A DNA stretch of 64,000 nt, taken from positions 186,001 through 250,000 of the forward strand of contig NZ_CP072869.1 in NCBI RefSeq assembly GCF_017948245.1. The letters are read 5' to 3'. The notes under the pieces are model-generated. The model was not told the origin of the DNA and did not search any database. It was given only the letters and a program-made list of their open reading frames with translations. Positions 8,165 to 17,081 of this stretch are shown here, piece after piece (the stretch's first letter is position 1; each line of letters opens with the position of its first letter). A program made the position numbers and the translations under genes. Source of the DNA: Rhizobium sp. NLR16a. GTDB taxonomy: Bacteria > Pseudomonadota > Alphaproteobacteria > Rhizobiales > Rhizobiaceae.

Positions 8165-9613
8165 TTGCATTCGTTCCGTCTGGCCGCTGCGGTGTTGCCG
8201 CTACTTTTGTCATCTTGCATGCTCGGGCCCGACCATGCACCGCCGGAAACGCCTTTACCGGAGAAGTTTTCCGAGGGTGCAAAACAGAGCGCCGGCGATG
8301 TTGCGGTGTCGGCGTGGTGGGATTCGTTTTCAGATCGTACGCTCGACCAGTACGTTGCCTCCGGCCTGGATGAGAACCTCAGTGTTCAGCAGGCGCTCGA
8401 AAGGGTTAATGCCGCCGCCGCGGACGTCACCATCGCTGGCGCCGGGGGCCTTCCCAAGGCATCACACACGACAAGCGGCGAGATCGGCAAAGGGGGAGAT
8501 GTCACGAGCACACAGAATATCTCCAGCGTGCAACTATCGTTGACTTGGCTGCTGGACGTATTCGGTCAGTACCGGCGCAGCACTGAAAGCGCACTGGCTT
8601 CTCTTGATTCTGCGCATGCGGCTGTCGACGCCGCAAAGCTAGCTCTAATCAAAGATCTTGTTTCCTCCTACATCGACGCCCGGTACTACCAGCAGCGCGT
8701 CTCGATTTCCCGAGCGAACCTGAAGTCCCGCCAGGAGACCTACGATTTCACGAATTTTCAAGTCGAAGCGGGAGCGGCTTCCCGGCTGGATGTCTTGCAA
8801 GCCGAAGGACTTGTCCGATCGACGATTGCCGAAATACCAAGGCTAGAACTGAATTTTCGCGTGTCGGCGCATCACATTGCGGCCCTCCTCGCTTTGCCGT
8901 CGGAAACAGTGATCAAGCAACTGCAGAAAAGTGAAGGGCAGCCGGTCTATCGCGGAAAGATCAATGCCGGCATTCCCGCCGATCTTATTCGCAATCGATT
9001 CGATATTCGCCAGGCTGAACGGGATCTCGCCGCCGCGACTGCACAGATCGGCGTGGCGGAAGCACAGCTTTACCCCGCGATAACGCTCTCCGGCTCGATC
9101 ACCCCTTCCTATACCAAGCAGCGCGGCCGTCACGGGGGTATCTTGAAATGGTCCTTCGGGCCGAGCCTCGACCTCCCAATTCTGGACGGCGGCCGTTTGC
9201 GGGCAAACGTGGAGACTTCTAAATCGGACGCCGCAGCAGCCTACATAAGCTGGAAATTAACCGTCCTGACAGCTGTGCAGGAAGTCGAGGACGCTTTGAC
9301 AGCCGTCCGACGCGACGTTCACACAGAGAACTCACGTCGCAGGCAAGTAGAAACGATCGAAGAAGCACTGAAGCTTTCGACGGCCTCGTACACGGATGGC
9401 GCCTCTTCTCTCCTCGATGTTCTCGAAGCGCAAAGGCAGGTGTCCAGCGCTCAGGCGAGCCTCGCTGCGGCGATCCAACAACTGGCCAAGGATCACGTGC
9501 GGTTGAATGTAGCAATCCGCGGTGGTTTTGCGGCTCCCAAAGTCGCGTCACCCAGGGAGGCCTCGACGGTTGCAGCCGCAAATGCAAACATCCAATCCGC
9601 ACATTCGCAATAG
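8165..9613 (+). CDS. nodT: NodT outer-membrane efflux lipoprotein
   Basis: NodT is a TolC-like outer membrane factor for RND or related efflux systems, and the founding member of the NodT family of lipoproteins. The 482-residue protein begins at TTG 8165 (an in-frame stop lies just upstream), with hydrophobic AAAVLPLLLSS and a lipobox cysteine at SSC-MLGPD. Two OEP repeats follow, with coiled-coil regions such as LDSAHAAVDAAKLALIKDLV and VEAGAASRLDVLQAEGLV, and the repeat ends TASYTDGASSLLDVLEAQRQV. It is the last gene of nodMNT, after a 167-base gap. Its partner pump is not encoded nearby. IS remnants start right after its stop. Confidence 0.9.
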   Translation: MHSFRLAAAVLPLLLSSCMLGPDHAPPETPLPEKFSEGAKQSAGDVAVSAWWDSFSDRTLDQYVASGLDENLSVQQALERVNAAAADVTIAGAGGLPKASHTTSGEIGKGGDVTSTQNISSVQLSLTWLLDVFGQYRRSTESALASLDSAHAAVDAAKLALIKDLVSSYIDARYYQQRVSISRANLKSRQETYDFTNFQVEAGAASRLDVLQAEGLVRSTIAEIPRLELNFRVSAHHIAALLALPSETVIKQLQKSEGQPVYRGKINAGIPADLIRNRFDIRQAERDLAAATAQIGVAEAQLYPAITLSGSITPSYTKQRGRHGGILKWSFGPSLDLPILDGGRLRANVETSKSDAAAAYISWKLTVLTAVQEVEDALTAVRRDVHTENSRRRQVETIEEALKLSTASYTDGASSLLDVLEAQRQVSSAQASLAAAIQQLAKDHVRLNVAIRGGFAAPKVASPREASTVAAANANIQSAHSQ

Positions 9614-9818
9614 CCGAGCGCTGGATGCGGGATGGTTTAACCTGATCAAGTCATTAGCGCGCCAGCGCCTGAGTTGTATTGGCGCCGGCCGGGAGGTCGT
9701 CCAATCGCGGCACATGCCCTTCACCACCTCCCGCTTACGAGCAGGGCTTAGAGCTAATGGGATGGTCCGCCCTGTCTCCCGAGAGCATAACGGAGGTGGG
9801 CAAAGGAGGGCTGAAATT

Positions 9819-10163
9819 ATGGATCGCAACCAACTGCGCCAATGCGCCGTCTTCGGCATCGATATCGGAAAGAACCTCTTCCACGTGGTCGGCCTGGATA
9901 GTTCCGGCGCGAGACGCTACTGCAGTTCTTCGAACGAGCGAACAGAACGCTTGTCGGAATGGAATCCCGTCCGGGTTCCCAATGGCTTGCGCCAAGTTGC
10001 AGACGATGGGGCATTCCGTCCGCATCATCCCGGCGCAGTGAAGTCTATGTAAAATCGAACAAGAATGACATCATCGATGCTGCGGCGATCGCAGAAGCTG
10101 CAAGGCGACCGACGATGCGCTTCGTTGGCATTAAGCAAGCCGATCAGGTCGATCTTCAGATGT
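9819..10163 (+). pseudogene. IS110-family transposase remnant, frameshifted
   Basis: The ATG at 9819 follows AAAGGAGGG and opens MDRNQLRQCAVFGIDIGKNLFHVVGLD, the N-terminal DEDD/RuvC-like start of IS110-family transposases (GIDIGK carries the first Asp). After GLDSSGA the frame shifts; the family sequence resumes in other frames (KSNKNDIIDAAAIAEAARRPTMRF, then KQADQVDLQMLH) and ends where an IS21-type end begins near 10164. At least two indels and loss of the C-terminal half make it inactive. Confidence 0.8.
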
Positions 10164-11127
10164 TGCATTGGGTGCGTATTCCGATGAAACCGGCCACCGA
10201 TTCCGATTTGAAGCCGGCCATTTTTCGGGCTGATCCTGGGTCTGTTTGATGTTTGGATCGGGTTTTGTGCCAGGTCAAGCTTTGCTGTGTTTCAAGCGCC
10301 ATCGGTGAACGCTGTTTGCGCATACTTTCGCCAATGATATCGATGCCTCGGCGTTGTGAACGAGGCGATCCAGTATCGCATCGGCGGCGTTGGGTTTGAA
10401 ATAATTTCCCACCAGCGATCCAGGGGCACCTGGCTTGTGACGATCGTCGAGCGACGCTCGTAGCGGTCTTCGATGATCTCGAGAAGATCGCGGCGCTGAT
10501 CATCGCTGAGTTTTTCCGGTCCCCAGTCATCGAGGATCAGCAGGTCGGTCTTGGCGATAGATTTGGGGATTCTGCCGTATCGCCCGTCACCCCTTGCAAG
10601 CGCGAGCGTGGCGAACAGCCGGGGAACGCGGTGGTATGCAACGGAGAAATCCTCGCGGCATGCTTTGACCGATGGATGCGCCCCAGCGCCCAAAGCGATC
10701 TGGTATCCACTCAGCGTATCGCCGGTGGGAACTGGGCATGTGATCTGGGTCGGTTCCATGACGACAGCCGCCATAGCGGCGCTGATGGACGGCGATGCGC
10801 TTGCCGCGGTAAAAGATCTCGATGGTGCGCGCCGTTGCTCTAAGATCGACCTGCTGGCGAATGAGGGCATGGGGGACGGAATAAAAGAAGCTTTTGAACT
10901 CGACGTGATAATCGGTCGAGACACGGACCAGACGCCATTCGGCGAATTCGTAGTTTCACCCGGGAGGCTAGCGAGCGCAGCACGTTCGACACGTTCAAAT
11001 ACTTGCCGCCGGGTAACACCCAATCGACGCATGAGGTGATCGTTGATGCGATCAAGTGCCAATAGCGGCATTAGCCTCAGCCAGCGAGAAGAAAGTCAGC
11101 TTGCGCAACCGCCCCAGGATGCAGGTG
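10164..11127 (-). pseudogene. Remnant of an IS21-family element (istB and 3' part of istA)
   Basis: On the minus strand, pieces of IstB are readable: KACREDFSVAYHRVPRLF, then TDLLILDDWGPEKLS (Walker B), RYERRSTIVTSQVPLDRWW, and after a frameshift GESMRKQRS near the end. Upstream (to about 11127) the C-terminal third of IstA is readable in shifting frames (ILGRLRKLTFFSLAEANAAI; INDHLMRRLGVTRRQVFERVERAALASL). The Walker A of IstB is disrupted. The element end near 10164-10230 cuts the IS110 remnant. Beyond 11127 a short LKQVLVADDDAAMRHL reading resembles a response-regulator start, so the istA break is a rearrangement junction. Confidence 0.75.
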
Positions 11128-11287
11128 GCGCATGGCGGCGTCGTCATCGGCGACGAGAACTTGTTTCAATGGCGTACCTTTACTGGTGCAGTCGATCAAT
11201 AAATCACGTCGTTTCTATTTTCAGTTCCCTGCGCCACGTTGGGAAAGAGAGGCGCCCCAAGGGTGGAACGCTCCTCGGATCTTCGAA

Positions 11288-12142
11288 TTAAATGAAGCCG
11301 AAATTTTCCGCCGTAAGCGAGGTAAGATCCGACATGTCGTGCAGATTGTCGACATGAGCGAAGGCATGCGCGTGGTTCGCAGAATCGACATAGGCTAGTG
11401 TCGCACCGTGAGTTTTGCCATCTTGACCGAGAGTTTTTTCGTCATGGTAGACAATGATGTCACCGGGGACTTCGTCGTGAATAGCGGTCGCGGCGGCAGA
11501 GCCAGACGTGAACCCTCGATCCGTGATTACCACGACGTGCTGACCGTGCGCTTTCGCGGCCTCGCCATTGTAGAAGGTGTCCACAAATTCGCCTGGGAAA
11601 CCCTTCGAGTGGTTGATGAAATTTGCGCCAAACAGATCCCCTTTGCCGAAGTCACCGGCGTCCATGACAAAACGGTCTTGCTTCGGGTCGAAATCCGTCA
11701 CAGTCGTATACCAGTGCGTTGTTCCAACCATAGGATCGTGGAACCGAAACACGAAGGCGTCGCCGTCTTCGCCGCCAGTCAGAACATCTGCGCCGTCGCC
11801 GGCCACCAGGGTATCCCTTCCCTTACCGGCGTCGAGCCTGTCGTCGCTCTCGCCGCTATGTGGTATTACGCGGCGCACTTCGAAGGGGTTGAAGGCTTTG
11901 AATGAGCCGTCACTATACAGGAGGTCGTCACCATCACCAGCATGGATTGTGTCTGAGCCATCCCCCGCATAGACAATGTCATGGCCGTCACCGGCAAAGA
12001 TCACGTCGTGGCCGGCTTGAGCCCAAACCCAATCATCGCCGCCGCCGGCTTTGATCCAGTCATTGAGCTCGCGTGCATAGATTGTGTCGTTGTCATCGGA
12101 TCCGTTAATAAAGGGGCTGTTATCAGTGCCTTTGATCATCAT
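11288..12142 (-). CDS. nodO: NodO, secreted RTX calcium-binding nodulation protein
   Basis: NodO is exported by a type I secretion system (PrsDE in R. leguminosarum), binds Ca2+, and can form cation-selective channels that help infection. The 284 residues equal the known NodO length. There is no N-terminal signal peptide; the N-terminal third holds RTX nonapeptide repeats (GGGDDW, AGDGHDIVY, AGDGSDTIH, AGDGDDLLY; more at GKGRDTLVAGDGADVLTGGEDGD), and the C-terminal 50 or so residues would be the secretion signal. It is transcribed towards nodT, with IS remnants between them. It has its own nod box 60 bases upstream. It appears complete. Confidence 0.93.
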   Translation of the reverse strand: MMIKGTDNSPFINGSDDNDTIYARELNDWIKAGGGDDWVWAQAGHDVIFAGDGHDIVYAGDGSDTIHAGDGDDLLYSDGSFKAFNPFEVRRVIPHSGESDDRLDAGKGRDTLVAGDGADVLTGGEDGDAFVFRFHDPMVGTTHWYTTVTDFDPKQDRFVMDAGDFGKGDLFGANFINHSKGFPGEFVDTFYNGEAAKAHGQHVVVITDRGFTSGSAAATAIHDEVPGDIIVYHDEKTLGQDGKTHGATLAYVDSANHAHAFAHVDNLHDMSDLTSLTAENFGFI

Positions 12143-12201
12143 CTCAAATACTCCTTATGAGGCAACGGGTGCCGCCTGTGCCCCTTATCTTTTCCAAGAG
12201 C

Positions 12202-12249
12202 GAATTAGTGAAATCCATTGTTTTGATATGACCTATTTGAATGACGGAT
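12202..12249 (-). promoter_or_regulatory. nod box upstream of nodO
   Basis: Read on the minus strand, ATCCGTCATTCAAATAGG is followed by CATATCAAAACAATGGATTTC and ACTAATTC. It fits the nod box consensus with several mismatches (GGATTTC for CRATTTTAC; the GGATG half is degenerate). Position and orientation toward nodO support a functional site for NodD. Confidence 0.78.
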
Positions 12250-12383
12250 GCGAAAATGTTTATCTCGGCCGCACGGCACGCCCTTCGTAGTTGGCCGGCA
12301 GATATGAAAACGACTGGGGGCTATGACGATCGGCGGCCGTTGACGAAGGCCACAACTTCTTCCCTCGTATACGCTGGAGACAA

Positions 12384-12420
12384 ATCTGCAGAGCACCTGA
12401 TCTCAGGGTGCTTTGCAGAT
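12384..12420 (-). terminator. Terminator hairpin of the organosulfur operon
   Basis: ATCTGCA..AGCACC-TGA and TCA-GGGTGCT..TGCAGAT form a long near-perfect stem nine bases past the sfnB-like stop on the minus strand. Only a short T-rich stretch (ATTTGT) follows, but the stem is strong and the position suits the end of the eight-gene transcript. Confidence 0.65.
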
Positions 12421-12428
12421 CGAAAACC

Positions 12429-13676
12429 TCAGCTCCAGGCGTGGAGCGGTGGCTTCTCGCCGTTCAGGAAATACTTACCCAAAATGGCATACTTCCAGCG
12501 GACGGGGTCGTGCAGAGTATGGGTGCGGGCGTTGCGCCAGTGGCGATCAAGCCCGTGCTCTGCAAGGGTCGAGCGCGTTCCTGCCAGTTCGAACAACTTG
12601 TTGGCGGCCGCGATCGCGATCTCAGTGGAGAGGATCTTGGCTTCGGCGGTAACGATCTGGGCTTCCGCAACGGTTCCCGCGTTCGGGTCGAGGATCGCTC
12701 GGTCAATGGCATAACCTGCCTTTTCAAGCAGCGCCTGCGCCGCATGAAGCCTTAGCGTCAAGTCCCCGATCGCCTGGATTGTGTACGGATCGTCCCAAGC
12801 GTTGTCGACGCCGGAATCCACCCAGGCGCGGCTCTTGGTGCGCACAAAACTGACGGTCTCGTCAATCGCGGCCTGCGCGATGCCGGTATCGACAGCCACT
12901 TGGATAATCTGGAAGATCGCTCCGTCCGCAGTCGGCACTTCATACCCTTTGTAGCCAGGCACGAGATGCGTCTTCGACACTTTGACGTTGTTAAGCAGTA
13001 CCGTGCCCGACAGCGTGGTACGCTGGCCAAAGGAGGACCAGTCGTCGATGACAGTCAGACCCGGGGCACCGCGCTCGGCAATTGCGTACCAGGCCCTGCC
13101 CTCGTCATCCAGTGCCACGATTGGCACCAGATGCGCGAGCAGCGCTCCTGACGAGTAGAATTTCTGGCCGTTGACCACGACATGATCTCCGGCATCAACG
13201 AATTTTGTTTCGAAGTCGACCGCACGCTTGGATCCAAATTCGGAGAAGGCATTGCCGAAGCGCGTTCCTTTCAACACTTCCGCGAAGAGCAGCTTCTGTT
13301 GGTCTTCGTCTGACACCGTGCGGATGGCGGCGACCACACCCAGGTGGTTTTGCGCGATTTGTCCGATGGATGAATCGGCCGCCGAGATGATCTCGATGAC
13401 CTTCGCAAGCGTCGCATAAGAGACCTCGGGACCGCCGAAGGCCTTCGGCACGTTGATAGACCAAAGCCCGCTTTGCGAAAACGCGTCCAGTTCCTTGACC
13501 GGCCAGATGCGGTCGCGATCGCGTGCTGCCGATCCCTTGACGAACTCTGCCGCGAGTGCCTTGGCGATGGCAATCGCTTCGGCGTCAGTCTTGATAATGT
13601 GGGCGGGCTGCGACGGGCGTGGAACAGGTGGCACGGCCTTTGCGGCATTTTCGGTATTTATGGTAGGATGGGTCAC
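12429..13676 (-). CDS. sfnB: SfnB-like acyl-CoA dehydrogenase family flavoprotein
   Basis: This 415-residue protein belongs to the acyl-CoA dehydrogenase-fold monooxygenases (DszC/SfnB group), thought to act with reduced flavin in sulfur acquisition. It shows the family order: helical N-domain (AEFVKGSAARDRDRIWPVKELDAFSQSGLWSINVPK), SSIGQIAQNHLG, the central beta domain (YSSGALLAHLVPIVALDDEGR), and a C-terminal helix bundle with LFELAGTRST. The GTG start at 13676 has AGAGGAG upstream. It is the last gene of an operon with FMN reductase, SfnG and an ABC transporter. The exact substrate is not known. Confidence 0.82.
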   Translation of the reverse strand: MTHPTINTENAAKAVPPVPRPSQPAHIIKTDAEAIAIAKALAAEFVKGSAARDRDRIWPVKELDAFSQSGLWSINVPKAFGGPEVSYATLAKVIEIISAADSSIGQIAQNHLGVVAAIRTVSDEDQQKLLFAEVLKGTRFGNAFSEFGSKRAVDFETKFVDAGDHVVVNGQKFYSSGALLAHLVPIVALDDEGRAWYAIAERGAPGLTVIDDWSSFGQRTTLSGTVLLNNVKVSKTHLVPGYKGYEVPTADGAIFQIIQVAVDTGIAQAAIDETVSFVRTKSRAWVDSGVDNAWDDPYTIQAIGDLTLRLHAAQALLEKAGYAIDRAILDPNAGTVAEAQIVTAEAKILSTEIAIAAANKLFELAGTRSTLAEHGLDRHWRNARTHTLHDPVRWKYAILGKYFLNGEKPPLHAWS

Positions 13677-13699
13677 GGTGTTTCTCCTCTTGGATCGTG

Positions 13700-14482
13700 T
13701 TAGCCGACAACGGCGGGGATGGAGGGAGCCACGGCTCTCTGGCCGAGGTAGAAAGACTTGATGTCGTCGCGCCCGCGCAGATCCTGTGCGTCACCGGTCA
13801 GCACCGTGGCGCCGTTTTCGAGAATGATGGCGCGATCCGCATATTTCAGAGCGACGGCGGAATTCTGCTCCGCCACAAGGATAGAAAGACCTTCTTCGCG
13901 ATTGAGGTGGCGGAGCTTCCGGAAAATGTCCTGGACGATGAGCGGCGCCAGTCCCATGGATGGTTCGTCGAGAACCAGGAGGCGCGGCCGCGACATGAGC
14001 GCCCGGCCGATCGCCGTCATCTGCTGCTCGCCACCCGAGGTCAGGCCGGAAAGTGCACGACGCTTTTCCTTCAACCTGGGGAAATGCGCGTAGATCTTCT
14101 CGATATCCTCGGCGATCTCAGCGCGCGTGCCGCTGCGGCCAAGCCCGCCGGAGACGAGGTTTTCCTCGACCGTCAGGCTGCGGAAGCAATGGCGGCCCTC
14201 AAGCACCTGCACGAGACCGGCACGCACCAGTGCAGCAGGGCTTGTGCGCAGGACATCGAGCCCGTCGAAGCGGATGCTGCCGGAAACGACTTGCCCACGT
14301 TCGGCTGGAAGCAGATTGGACAACGCCTTGAGCGTCGTCGTCTTTCCCGCGCCGTTGGCGCCAAGGAGCGCCAGAATTTCACCACGCGCCAGATGGAAAC
14401 CGACGCCGTCGAGTGCGGTGATGGCGTGATTGTACGTTGCCTTCAGATCATCGACCGCAAGCAGAGTGGTTTCCAGAGCCAT
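13700..14482 (-). CDS. Branched-chain-type ABC transporter ATPase (LivF-like)
   Basis: The 260-residue cytoplasmic ATPase has Walker A GANGAGKTT, signature SGGEQQ within LTSGGEQQMTAIGRALM, Walker B RLLVLDEPSMGLAP and the switch His replaced by the LivF-type ILVAEQN segment. The ATG at 14482 follows AAGAGGA. LivF-type proteins pair with a LivG-type ATPase, here four genes upstream in the same operon. The position between the binding protein and sfnB and the organosulfur neighbours suggest a sulfur-containing substrate rather than an amino acid, which is inference. Confidence 0.87.
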   Translation of the reverse strand: MALETTLLAVDDLKATYNHAITALDGVGFHLARGEILALLGANGAGKTTTLKALSNLLPAERGQVVSGSIRFDGLDVLRTSPAALVRAGLVQVLEGRHCFRSLTVEENLVSGGLGRSGTRAEIAEDIEKIYAHFPRLKEKRRALSGLTSGGEQQMTAIGRALMSRPRLLVLDEPSMGLAPLIVQDIFRKLRHLNREEGLSILVAEQNSAVALKYADRAIILENGATVLTGDAQDLRGRDDIKSFYLGQRAVAPSIPAVVG

Positions 14483-14602
14483 GACAGTGTCCTCTTGCCT
14501 TAAAAGGTCGGATTGAGAGAAGGCGCGAGGTTGGAGAGGGAGGCACCATCCTCGCGCCCGGTTCTTCAAGCCTCGCCCGTTATCAGGCGCGGCTTGAAGG
14601 GA

Positions 14603-15937
14603 TTAGTTGGTCGCCGTTTCGGCGTCTGCCGCGGTACGAAGCTTGATGCCCTTCTCGGTCGCGTAGGCTTCCGAGGACTTCTCGATGATCGCCCGCAACA
14701 GTGCCCAGTCCGGTGCAATCCAGTCAGAGACAACGTTCCACTTCTTCCCGTCCCACTGTTGGAAAGTCACGTAGCCGTTGCCCTCATGATTATCCCAGGT
14801 AACGTTGATCGAGTGGAACAGGCTCTTGGCGCCGAGCGCCTCGACACGCGCCGGGTTGAGTTGTAGGTGTTCAAAACCCCAGCGGACCTCGTCGCCCGTG
14901 AGCGTCCGCTTGCCGAACTTCTCCTGCGCGATACGGATTGCCTCGACATTGAGGATGCCGTTGACGATACCGAGGTTATGATAAACTGACCCGATACGCT
15001 TCTTGTCTTCGAGGTTGCCCTTGCCGGAGTCGTAGAGCGCTTTGACGATCTCCTGAACGACCGGGTATTTTGTGCCAGATGCCTGCGTGGTGATTGCCGT
15101 ATAGCCCTTGGCGGCATCACCAGCGGGGATGACGTCTTCTTCTGAATTGGACCAGACGTTTCCGATAATATGATCTGCCGGGAAGCCAACCTTGGCTGCG
15201 GTTTTCAGCGCGACCGGGTTCATCACGCCCCAACCGCGTAGGATGACGAAGTCTGGCTTGGCGCGGCGGATCGTGAGCCATTGCGACTGCTGCTCGTTCC
15301 CCGGATGCGGAACCTCGATCTGCTGTAGTTCAAAGGCGTATTTCTTCGCCAACAGTTCGTAGATCGGGATCGTTTCCTTGCCATAAGGCGAGCCATGATA
15401 GAGAACGACGAGCTTCTTACCCTTGAGGTTTTCGATACCGCCTTCCTTGCCGGCGATGTAGTTCACGATGCCGGAAGTTTCGCTGTACGGGTTGAGCAGC
15501 AGCGGGAAGACATAAGGGAAAACGCGGCCGTCGGTCGAATCCGTGCGGCCATGGTTGATGGTGATCAACGGGACCTTGTCGGCGGTGATGCGATCGATCA
15601 TCGCATAGGCAATGCCCACGGAAAGCGGGTTCCAGGCAGCGACGTTCGGGTTGCTCTTCAGGCGCTCATAGGCCTCGACGCCACGCTCGACCTCGTACTG
15701 CGTCTCAGCTTCCGACCATGTTAGCTTGACGCCACCCACGCCGCCGTCGCGCGTGTTGATCAGGTTCAGATAATCGATGAAGCCACCGAAGAAGCCGGTG
15801 CCGCCGGCAGCATAGGGGCCGACGCGATAGCTCTGAAGCGGGAAATATTGTTCGTCCGCATGGGCCATCGGCAGGGCCACCGTGAAGGCGAGGCCGGCGG
15901 CAAGAGCCGCAATCTTGAATTTGGCAAGGATCGTCAT
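14603..15937 (-). CDS. Periplasmic substrate-binding protein, LivK type I fold
   Basis: This 444-residue exported protein has a signal peptide (MTILAKFKIAALAAGLAFTVALPMAHA, cleavage before DEQYF). The mature protein begins YFPLQSYRVGPYAAGGTGFFGGFIDYLNLINTRDGGV, the GP-Y-A.G.....G....YLN.. pattern of Peripla_BP_6 receptors. It is larger than amino acid LivK proteins (about 370). The start at 15937 matches the signal peptide; a weak CGGAG lies upstream. It forms one transporter with the LivM, LivH, LivG and LivF genes around it. Substrate unknown; the sfn genes point to sulfones or sulfonates. Confidence 0.83.
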   Translation of the reverse strand: MTILAKFKIAALAAGLAFTVALPMAHADEQYFPLQSYRVGPYAAGGTGFFGGFIDYLNLINTRDGGVGGVKLTWSEAETQYEVERGVEAYERLKSNPNVAAWNPLSVGIAYAMIDRITADKVPLITINHGRTDSTDGRVFPYVFPLLLNPYSETSGIVNYIAGKEGGIENLKGKKLVVLYHGSPYGKETIPIYELLAKKYAFELQQIEVPHPGNEQQSQWLTIRRAKPDFVILRGWGVMNPVALKTAAKVGFPADHIIGNVWSNSEEDVIPAGDAAKGYTAITTQASGTKYPVVQEIVKALYDSGKGNLEDKKRIGSVYHNLGIVNGILNVEAIRIAQEKFGKRTLTGDEVRWGFEHLQLNPARVEALGAKSLFHSINVTWDNHEGNGYVTFQQWDGKKWNVVSDWIAPDWALLRAIIEKSSEAYATEKGIKLRTAADAETATN

Positions 15938-16037
15938 TTTTGGACATACTCCGGGTATCGACCGGGGCAAGGCGCCGGTCCGGGTTGATCTGATGAGGGC
16001 TGGTAGCATTTCGAGAGCCTTGATGGCTCCGTTTCGA

Positions 16038-17078
16038 TCAGGACTGCACGATGGCGGCACGGATTCGTTTTCGGACCCGATCCCAAAGGGCGACAAGCCC
16101 ATCCGGTTCGAGGACCAGAAAGAGGATGATGAGCGCGCCGAGCACGATGCGCTGACTCATATCCAACACGCCTGAATTGAAGATGTTTCCGAGCAGGAAG
16201 GAGCCAAGCCGGGACAGGACTAGGGGAAACACAACGATCAGCGCCGCTCCGAAAAAAGCACCGCGGATCGATGCAAGCCCCCCGATGATGACGATGAACA
16301 AGACCTGGAACGACCGGTCAAGATTGAAACCGGCGGGCTCGACCGTGCGCAAATAGGCGAACGCCCACAGGACTCCGGCGATGCCGATGATGAAGGAGGA
16401 GATTGCGAAGGCCAGAAGCTTGGTTTTCAGCACCGGCACGCCGATGATCCGCGCCGCTGTCTCGTTGTCGCGCACGGCAATGAAATTGCGGCCGGTCTGC
16501 GAATTCACCAACCGATGGGCCAGCAAAGTGAGAACGGCGACCACCGTCAGCGCGAAATAGTATCGTCCGACGGGCCCATCGAAAACAAGACCGAAAGCCG
16601 AAAGCTGAGGCGCATCGATAACGCCGGATGCGGACTCATTCGAAAACCAGCTAAATTTGGTCAGTGCCCACTGCACGAAAAACTGCGCTGCAAGCGTCGA
16701 TACCGCGAGGTAAAAGCCCTTGAGGCGCAGGCTGGGAACGCCGAACACCAAGCCGACGCCGGCCGCAGCGAAACCAGCAAGTACCATACTGACGATCAAA
16801 GGCAGACCGTCGACGCGAAGATTGAAATTGAACGCCGCGAACGCGCCGACAGCCATGAAGGCAGCACTCCCCAACGACACCTGCCCGGCATAGCCCGTCA
16901 GGATATTGAGCCCCAAGCCGGCGAGGCTGAGGGCCATGAACGGCAGCAGGATAGCCTCGAACAGGTAGTCTGACCCGAGAAGCGGCACAATGACATAGGC
17001 AATGGCAAGCCAAGCCAACGGCGTCGCCCAGCGGGCGGGGAACCGGTAGGCCGGCAGATCGCAAGTGATCGTGGACAT
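16038..17078 (-). CDS. Branched-chain-type ABC permease (LivM-like)
   Basis: The product is a 346-residue inner membrane permease with eight or nine predicted hydrophobic segments. The family motif LGLNILTGYAGQVSLGSAAFMAVGAF is near residues 55-80, and the coupling region GRNFIAVRDNETAARIIGV is near residues 195-215. It starts 3 bases after the stop of the LivH-like gene, so translation is probably coupled. It should pair with that permease to make the membrane channel. Confidence 0.88.
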   Translation of the reverse strand: MSTITCDLPAYRFPARWATPLAWLAIAYVIVPLLGSDYLFEAILLPFMALSLAGLGLNILTGYAGQVSLGSAAFMAVGAFAAFNFNLRVDGLPLIVSMVLAGFAAAGVGLVFGVPSLRLKGFYLAVSTLAAQFFVQWALTKFSWFSNESASGVIDAPQLSAFGLVFDGPVGRYYFALTVVAVLTLLAHRLVNSQTGRNFIAVRDNETAARIIGVPVLKTKLLAFAISSFIIGIAGVLWAFAYLRTVEPAGFNLDRSFQVLFIVIIGGLASIRGAFFGAALIVVFPLVLSRLGSFLLGNIFNSGVLDMSQRIVLGALIILFLVLEPDGLVALWDRVRKRIRAAIVQS

Positions 17079-17081
17079 CGG

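Noticed and set aside
15555..15568. A perfect TTGAT-N4-ATCAA anaerobox
   Set aside because: It lies inside the coding sequence of the binding protein gene, far from any promoter, so it is probably chance.
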